DNA from: a virus | Virus record (IMG/VR): IMGVR_UViG_3300046820_000683 | Span: 1-48,304 of that record | Length of the DNA: 48,304 bases | Strand: one strand, 5' to 3' | Shown here: positions 43,285-48,304 of the stretch, piece after piece | Layout of the letters: each line of letters starts with the position of its first letter | How positions within the stretch are numbered: position 1 is the first letter of the stretch | Program-made: the position numbers and the translations under genes | Notes under the pieces: model-generated | Database searches by the model: none | What the model was told of the DNA's origin: nothing | What the model saw: only the letters and a program-made list of their open reading frames with translations

Positions 43285-45141
43285 TTATGCATGAATGATG
43301 AAAACGAATGTGTTCGCAAGGTCACCATCAATACTGAAGTACTTTAAATATGCAGAACTTGTTGCTGGCATATTAAAAGTCGTTGAGTTTATTGTTGAGT
43401 TTAATGCAGAACATCCATGTGTAATAATTCTTTGAGATCCTGATGCATTAGTCAACCATAATTCAACAATTTTTCCAGTTTTATAATCGGAAAAAGATAC
43501 TGTCAAGTCATTAACTAAGTTAGCTTTAATTATTGAATCTGTTATGAAAGATATAGAAATAGTTGTTTGAGAACCTGATGGAAGTCTAGGTGTATACGCA
43601 AAACCTTTTTGTGGTTCTACTGTTCCCAAAAATGTTACAACATTTGCATTGAATGATGCAATTTGTGTAAGTGTGTTTGAACCATTCTCAATGTTGTACA
43701 TTTTGATGGCAGAACCACGAGCAGAATTGGTGTATGTTTCAGTTGCAACAAAATCAATATGTGCAATTCCGGGAGAAGGTGCGAATTGATTTGTACCATA
43801 TCCGTTTCCAGAAATACGCAACAACACATCACCAGATTGCACCGGTGCAGGATAATCCACATTACCTCTAGCAGTACGACCTGCAACTAAACCGTAAGCT
43901 GCACCGTTGGAACTGTAAGCATCAAATACGATACGAGATGGAACATTTTGTTTACCTGAAATGTGTAACATGTAACCATCATTAGCTGGAACTGCCACAT
44001 TGGCTGTTGCCTTAATTGTTATTGCTGCCTGGGTTGCAGTGAAGTTTGAGTTAGCAAGAACCATTGTCCCGTTAACTGTCATGTTTCCTGCGGAAGATAA
44101 AGAACCATTTAATAATGATAAGTTGCCAGTAACACTCAAGTTACCATTGAAAGTACCGGATGTATTCGCAAGTGCATTATTTGCCTTATCGAATGCAGAG
44201 TTGGCATGAGTATAACCGAAATATGCATAAGAAGATGTTGCATTACCAGATTCAAATGCAGCATTGGCTTGTATAAATGCACCGTTAGCATACAACGCAG
44301 CAGAGTTTGCAACATGACTTGGTGTGTTTGCTCTCAGGAATGCTGAGTTGGCATAGTTACCAGCGGTGACTGCCTTAGAATCTGCTGTCGATGCATTAAT
44401 AATGGCTTGTGCCGCAGTATCAGCAGCAGTATTGGCGAATGTTGCACCAGAGTTAGCAACAATAAATGCTGCGTTAGCCTTTAAGATGGCTGCGTTCGCA
44501 TGTGTGAAACTAGAATTGGCATGTAAGAATGATGCGTTACTGTATATGAAAGGTGCTGCTGCGGTATTCTGTGATGTATTATCTTGGAAGATGATTGGTT
44601 TACCAATCATTTTGAAACCTTGATTGTGTACAAACTGTGCCATTATACCACTTGAGTCTATGCTACCCAACAGAATAGAAACATTCTTGTTTGGAGTAGT
44701 TGTGCCTATCACCAGGTTACCACCAGGCGTTGCCGAGGTGTCGCCTTGAACAATCAGATAACCGTCCAAAGGTTTTGCGTAGGTGAAACCATCATAATTG
44801 TATGATGAACCATTCAGGCCCATATCAATATAGTATGTTGAATCTGTACCATTGTTTGCGGTAATAACAATGTCACCAGAACCATTGCCACTGTTGTTTT
44901 GTAGGTTTAGTTGTAGGTAGTTGTCTGATGAACCAGCAAACTGTGCAACAACATCGGGCAAAATAACTTCATTGTTGCCCACATTCAACACATTGTGTGA
45001 ATACAAACCTTCAGCGAGTGTTGTACCAGTAAATCTACCTGTTACATCGGTGATGGTGTCCACAGCCAAGAATATTGTCTGTGCTGTGTTGGCATTAAGT
45101 GCCGTAATTAATGGTAATTCCGAAATCTTTACTGTTGACAT
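43285..45141 (-). CDS. Tail-fibre-like protein inserted between wedge genes
   Basis: A 618-residue fibre protein located between the gp7-position and gp8 genes. It starts MSTVKISELPLITALNANTA, an exT4 fibre N-terminus. A beta module with PDVVAQFAGSSDNYLQLNLQ and KPLDGYLIVQGD (about 47-154) resembles modules in the long shafts at 16629-21143 and 24724-28773. Alanine-core heptads cover about 194-323. A SGNGYGTNQF region precedes a C-terminal tip (about 515-618: GFAYTPRLPSGSQTTISISF, GKIVELWLTNASGSQRIITH, GCSALNSTINSTTFNMP), a tip type I recall from many phage fibres. It ends FVFIIHA. Being co-encoded with the wedge, it may be a short fibre fixed at the baseplate rim (inference). Confidence 0.82.
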   Translation of the reverse strand: MSTVKISELPLITALNANTAQTIFLAVDTITDVTGRFTGTTLAEGLYSHNVLNVGNNEVILPDVVAQFAGSSDNYLQLNLQNNSGNGSGDIVITANNGTDSTYYIDMGLNGSSYNYDGFTYAKPLDGYLIVQGDTSATPGGNLVIGTTTPNKNVSILLGSIDSSGIMAQFVHNQGFKMIGKPIIFQDNTSQNTAAAPFIYSNASFLHANSSFTHANAAILKANAAFIVANSGATFANTAADTAAQAIINASTADSKAVTAGNYANSAFLRANTPSHVANSAALYANGAFIQANAAFESGNATSSYAYFGYTHANSAFDKANNALANTSGTFNGNLSVTGNLSLLNGSLSSAGNMTVNGTMVLANSNFTATQAAITIKATANVAVPANDGYMLHISGKQNVPSRIVFDAYSSNGAAYGLVAGRTARGNVDYPAPVQSGDVLLRISGNGYGTNQFAPSPGIAHIDFVATETYTNSARGSAIKMYNIENGSNTLTQIASFNANVVTFLGTVEPQKGFAYTPRLPSGSQTTISISFITDSIIKANLVNDLTVSFSDYKTGKIVELWLTNASGSQRIITHGCSALNSTINSTTFNMPATSSAYLKYFSIDGDLANTFVFIIHA

Positions 45142-45144
45142 TGT

Positions 45145-47970
45145 TTACCCCAATATAATTGTTCTGTCATCTTCTGTTGTTATTATTCTACCGTCTTCCG
45201 TCATTAGTTCTGGTATGTATATTGTGCCTACTGGTCCTAATAATCTAATTTGATTTCCCGATAGAGCACTGTTTGCAATCCATGATGTTCTTCTGACATG
45301 CAAATAAGAATTTGCTGCACTTGACAAATTACTTGTCAAATAAATTTTACCGTTTGCATAATCTATTGAACTGATTACTTTTTCTGTGTTGTTTGCAACT
45401 AATACTGTGTCACCAGGGAACATTATGTCCTTTAAAGGATATGCGGTGTCACTGTACACACCATTGTTCACAACATTATAGGAATCAGTTATAACTCTTG
45501 TAATATTTATGGTGTTTGAACCGGAATTTGCGGTTGCCGTGGCCACATTTGAGAAAGTCATCCAAACATTTGCATCGACTGTGATTGTATCTGAAACTGG
45601 ATCAACTTTGATAACCTTGGATATTACATTAGGACCATGTGCAGACTCTAGTGAAACGATTGTTGAGTTTGCAAAAATGATATCTGCAAGATTTGCACCA
45701 AGTAAATTGTTAAACTTGATGATGTTGTTGCTCTTATTGGTAAAATCTGTTGTTATTGTTGCCGTGGTGCCTGCTGCACCAATATAATAGTATAATGGTT
45801 TAACATCAAACAAAGCTTTCTGTACATGATAATCAAAATCAGATGGAATCTTGGCTGCCATTCTACCAATAACTCTCATACCACTTGGGTGCAACAAGTT
45901 CTTCAATACATTTCTATACTTTTCAATTTCTTTTTCAACTGTAATTTGATAAGTATAGTTATTATATTTTTCACTCTGCAATACACTGAATGAACTTGGT
46001 TGTCCTTGTGCGTTCAAGTATTGGCCTTGACTTAATGCCAAGCCATTTAAGAAAGATGCGGTTGCCTTTGCTGCACCATCACCATAATTCTTCACACCAT
46101 TTTGATTGTATGATGAATCTATGGCAGTATTTGCCATAATTAGATTGATGTTTCTATCAATCTTTAGTTTTACTGTTGGATCAGGGTTGGATGTGTAGTT
46201 AAACACACGCAAGTTGTATAAAGATTCTGCTGGGTCGTTGTATGGAGTCAACAATGCCACAGAATTGACTGTTGAACGATAAGAAGCAACTTCAACGTTA
46301 CTGCCTTGATAAATCACATCACCTTTTCGTGGAAGATCCAAGATAGAAACATTAGATACAACAATATCTTGTACCTTTAACGAAACATTTGGTGTAGACA
46401 CATAATCTTCACCTGCTGTTAATAATCTAATTGATGTTACTGAACCTGCACGGTCCACAATAACGGAGAATGATGCACCAGTGCCAAGAATACTAGGCAC
46501 AGTCAAAAATGCATTCGCAGCCTGATTGTTTGCAGATACAACTCTAAGTGCTGGTAGGTTTTCGTTTCTGTAACCAAGGCCACCCAATGGATATGTTGGA
46601 ATGTTTTGTGTGTAATCATAAACATATGCAACATTTAGAATGGAACCATTTGCTGTCACAGAAATAACATTTGCATATGCACCAACACCAGAACCACCTT
46701 CAATGATAATCTTATCGTTTGCTCTATATCCATGTCCTGGATTGGACACTTGGATTGGTGCCAAGATACCTAGTTTACTAAGGTCATCAAATCCACCAGT
46801 ATCATTTTCATAAGTTGATGTTGCTGATACTGTTGGTATTGTTGAGAATCCTCCACCACCATTTTCGACCAAGATAGATGATAATGGATATGTGGTAAAA
46901 TCTACAAAAGAAAATGCGTTGGCCAATGATGTATTGGCATTTGCAGATGGATTATTCTGCAAGAAAGTATAATTCGTATTGCCGATTGTTGTGAATCTGG
47001 ACAATGTAATTGAACTTGTTGGTGCGAAAGTAACATTAGCTCGTTTGCGTAGGTCAGGGTCAAAAGAACCTACTACGGCCTTTGCACCTAGGCCATCACC
47101 TGTAATATCAATCGAAGTGTTCGGAGTAAAAGTGTAACCGAAACCACCATTTACAACGTTGATACGCTGAATAGAACCTTTTGTTGTTGCAGAAACCTCG
47201 GCCGTTGCCTCAATACCTGTGTTGGAACTTAGTCCATTGAAAACAATTACTGGATCACCAACTTTGTATAGTAAACCTCTGGCTCTTGGATCAACTCTTA
47301 GTTGACTGACTTGACCAACAACCTTTGCTCTGAGATTTGAACCATTGATGATGATATCTTGATTGTTATTGTCTACAACACGAACAAATTCTCCAGACTC
47401 AAATAATCGTTCGATGTTTGAAATGAATACATCAATTTTATTACCGGAAATAACAGTGTTTTCAATGGTTGCAATAGATTTGGTTGTTTCACCAATGATA
47501 CGGTAATTATCTATCTGTAAGAAACGTTCGTCTTGTGTATTCAGTTTCAAACTCTTTGCCACATACCAAATACCATCAGATGCCTTGAACACAGCATCTT
47601 TTGTATTGAAGTATTCAAACTCCGAATTAAAAAGAATCTTAAACAGAAATTGATATGATGCAGGTGTACCTTTAGAATTGTACAACTGTTTGGCAACTTT
47701 TACAGCCTGTCTTTCATCAATTAGAGACTCTTTTGGAAAGTTTGGTAGAAAATCATTGGTGAAGTACTGCAAAAAATTGTTTGCAGTTCTATCTATATCT
47801 TTATAAGACAAAAGATTCTTAGAACCTTCTGTTACTTGACCCGTTTGTTCCATCCATTCATAGTATGCCTTCAGGAACAAAGAAAAGTTGGCATAGTCTG
47901 GGTTATCCCTGACAAATTCTGGTAACTGTTGTGTTACTAGTAGTGAAGTCTTATTATTGTTTACTATCAT
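45145..47970 (-). CDS. Baseplate wedge protein at the gp7 position
   Basis: A 941-residue structural protein between the gp6-like end and gp8, where T4 has gp7 (1032 residues). The N-terminal domain (about 1-130) has LPEFVRDNPDYANFSLFLKA, YYEWMEQTGQV, FLPNFPKESLIDERQAVKVA and YNSKGTPASYQFLFKILFNS, seen in exT4 wedge proteins. The middle carries a chain of GGFGYTF, GGGGFSTIP, GHGYRANDK and GEDYVSTPN units (about residues 278, 373, 415, 515) and a DVIYQGSNVEVASY module near 553. Near 680-730 lies QYLNAQGQPSSFSVLQSEKY and LLHPSGMRVIGRM, also typical. Assignment to gp7 rests on position and size, so it is given as probable. Its ATG overlaps the upstream stop (ATGA). Confidence 0.7.
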   Translation of the reverse strand: MIVNNNKTSLLVTQQLPEFVRDNPDYANFSLFLKAYYEWMEQTGQVTEGSKNLLSYKDIDRTANNFLQYFTNDFLPNFPKESLIDERQAVKVAKQLYNSKGTPASYQFLFKILFNSEFEYFNTKDAVFKASDGIWYVAKSLKLNTQDERFLQIDNYRIIGETTKSIATIENTVISGNKIDVFISNIERLFESGEFVRVVDNNNQDIIINGSNLRAKVVGQVSQLRVDPRARGLLYKVGDPVIVFNGLSSNTGIEATAEVSATTKGSIQRINVVNGGFGYTFTPNTSIDITGDGLGAKAVVGSFDPDLRKRANVTFAPTSSITLSRFTTIGNTNYTFLQNNPSANANTSLANAFSFVDFTTYPLSSILVENGGGGFSTIPTVSATSTYENDTGGFDDLSKLGILAPIQVSNPGHGYRANDKIIIEGGSGVGAYANVISVTANGSILNVAYVYDYTQNIPTYPLGGLGYRNENLPALRVVSANNQAANAFLTVPSILGTGASFSVIVDRAGSVTSIRLLTAGEDYVSTPNVSLKVQDIVVSNVSILDLPRKGDVIYQGSNVEVASYRSTVNSVALLTPYNDPAESLYNLRVFNYTSNPDPTVKLKIDRNINLIMANTAIDSSYNQNGVKNYGDGAAKATASFLNGLALSQGQYLNAQGQPSSFSVLQSEKYNNYTYQITVEKEIEKYRNVLKNLLHPSGMRVIGRMAAKIPSDFDYHVQKALFDVKPLYYYIGAAGTTATITTDFTNKSNNIIKFNNLLGANLADIIFANSTIVSLESAHGPNVISKVIKVDPVSDTITVDANVWMTFSNVATATANSGSNTINITRVITDSYNVVNNGVYSDTAYPLKDIMFPGDTVLVANNTEKVISSIDYANGKIYLTSNLSSAANSYLHVRRTSWIANSALSGNQIRLLGPVGTIYIPELMTEDGRIITTEDDRTIILG

Positions 47971-48304
47971 GTTTTGGCAGTAACATTAACAACAATGGCA
48001 TTCGCATCAAACGGATCAACTGTGATGATTCTATTGAATGAAGATGAAATAATTGTTGAGGTTGGATTAGCACTGATGGTAAATTGACCCAATTCATTGT
48101 TCACATTTAATGGATTAAATGAATTCAATGTAACTATACCTGCTTGGTAATCAATTGTGCCGACATTATTATTTAATACAGTCTTAACATTCTCTGTGTT
48201 ATTATAATATGTTCTAAGAGTACCATAACGACCTTCTAAGTTAACAACCAAAGAACCAGATTGTCCTGTTGTATCACTTGGTGCAGCAGTCACTACGGCT
48301 ATTG
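47967..48304 (-). CDS. gp6: Baseplate wedge gp6-like protein, C-terminal fragment
   Basis: The frame is open from the right window edge to TGA at 47969-47967, about 111 codons. A GTG at 48293 could be mistaken for a start, but codons further upstream (Ile-Ala-Val) stay open to the edge, so this is an internal valine of a longer protein. The visible end contains YGTLRTYYNNTENVKTVLNN, GTIDYQAGIVTLNSFNPLNV and VVNVTAKT. The Y-x-x-G-x-L-R-x-Y-Y...GTIDYxxGxVxLxxF pattern fits the C-terminal domain of exT4 gp6. The gp6-gp7-gp8 order supports this. The bulk of the protein is outside the window. Confidence 0.65.
   Translation of the reverse strand, partial: IAVVTAAPSDTTGQSGSLVVNLEGRYGTLRTYYNNTENVKTVLNNNVGTIDYQAGIVTLNSFNPLNVNNELGQFTISANPTSTIISSSFNRIITVDPFDANAIVVNVTAKT

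Noticed and set aside
48291-48293. GTG start for a small independent gene at the right edge
   Set aside because: The frame remains open upstream to the window end and the product matches the C-terminus of a larger wedge protein.
1-48304. tRNA genes, rho-independent terminators or attachment sites
   Set aside because: The gaps between genes are at most 51 bases; none contains a recognisable cloverleaf or a GC-rich hairpin followed by a T run, and no integrase is present.

Overview
The window is a contiguous piece of the late structural region of a T4-like contractile-tailed phage. Every supported gene lies on the minus strand, so transcription runs from high to low coordinates. The wedge, neck and terminase proteins resemble the exT4 group (cyanophage and Pelagibacter myovirus type) more than coliphage T4 itself. 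The host cannot be read from this window. No tRNA, integrase, tape measure, CRISPR array or host-like metabolic gene was seen. Genes are packed with ATGA or TAATG overlaps or gaps of a few bases, and no stretch over 52 bases lacks a gene.

Layout in transcription order. (1) Positions 48304-35413 hold the baseplate block: the C-terminal end of a gp6-like wedge protein, a 941-residue wedge protein at the gp7 position, a fibre gene inserted before gp8, gp8, a 2083-residue DUF4815-type protein and a 72-residue coiled-coil protein. (2) Positions 35412-5276, about 30 kb, are a fibre and adhesin locus encoding roughly 9,600 residues. It opens with a fibre ending in a self-cleaving S74 chaperone, followed by small fibre and baseplate accessory proteins and an 825-residue shaft. 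(3) Positions 5224-1 are the neck and packaging block: gp13, an HNH homing endonuclease, gp14, gp15, small terminase gp16 and large terminase gp17, the last cut by the window edge.

The central locus looks like four shaft-plus-adhesin cassettes of two types in mirror order: A (shaft, glycine-rich/LamG adhesin), B (shaft, 120-residue protein, 2103-residue LamG adhesin), B' (short shaft, 117-residue paralogue, beta-propeller) and A' (short shaft, glycine-rich adhesin). Shafts are built from alanine-core heptads interrupted by recurring beta modules and a D-x-F-A-R motif. The adhesin tips are exchangeable carbohydrate-binding-like or propeller folds. Candidate T4-type late promoters (CTAAATA or AATAAATA) lie in the short gaps before each cassette, whereas genes inside a cassette abut or overlap.

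A plausible reading is a virion carrying several alternative or stacked receptor-binding fibres, assembled on a wedge that shares small beta modules with the neck proteins. All family assignments were made by eye from motifs and gene order. No database search was run.
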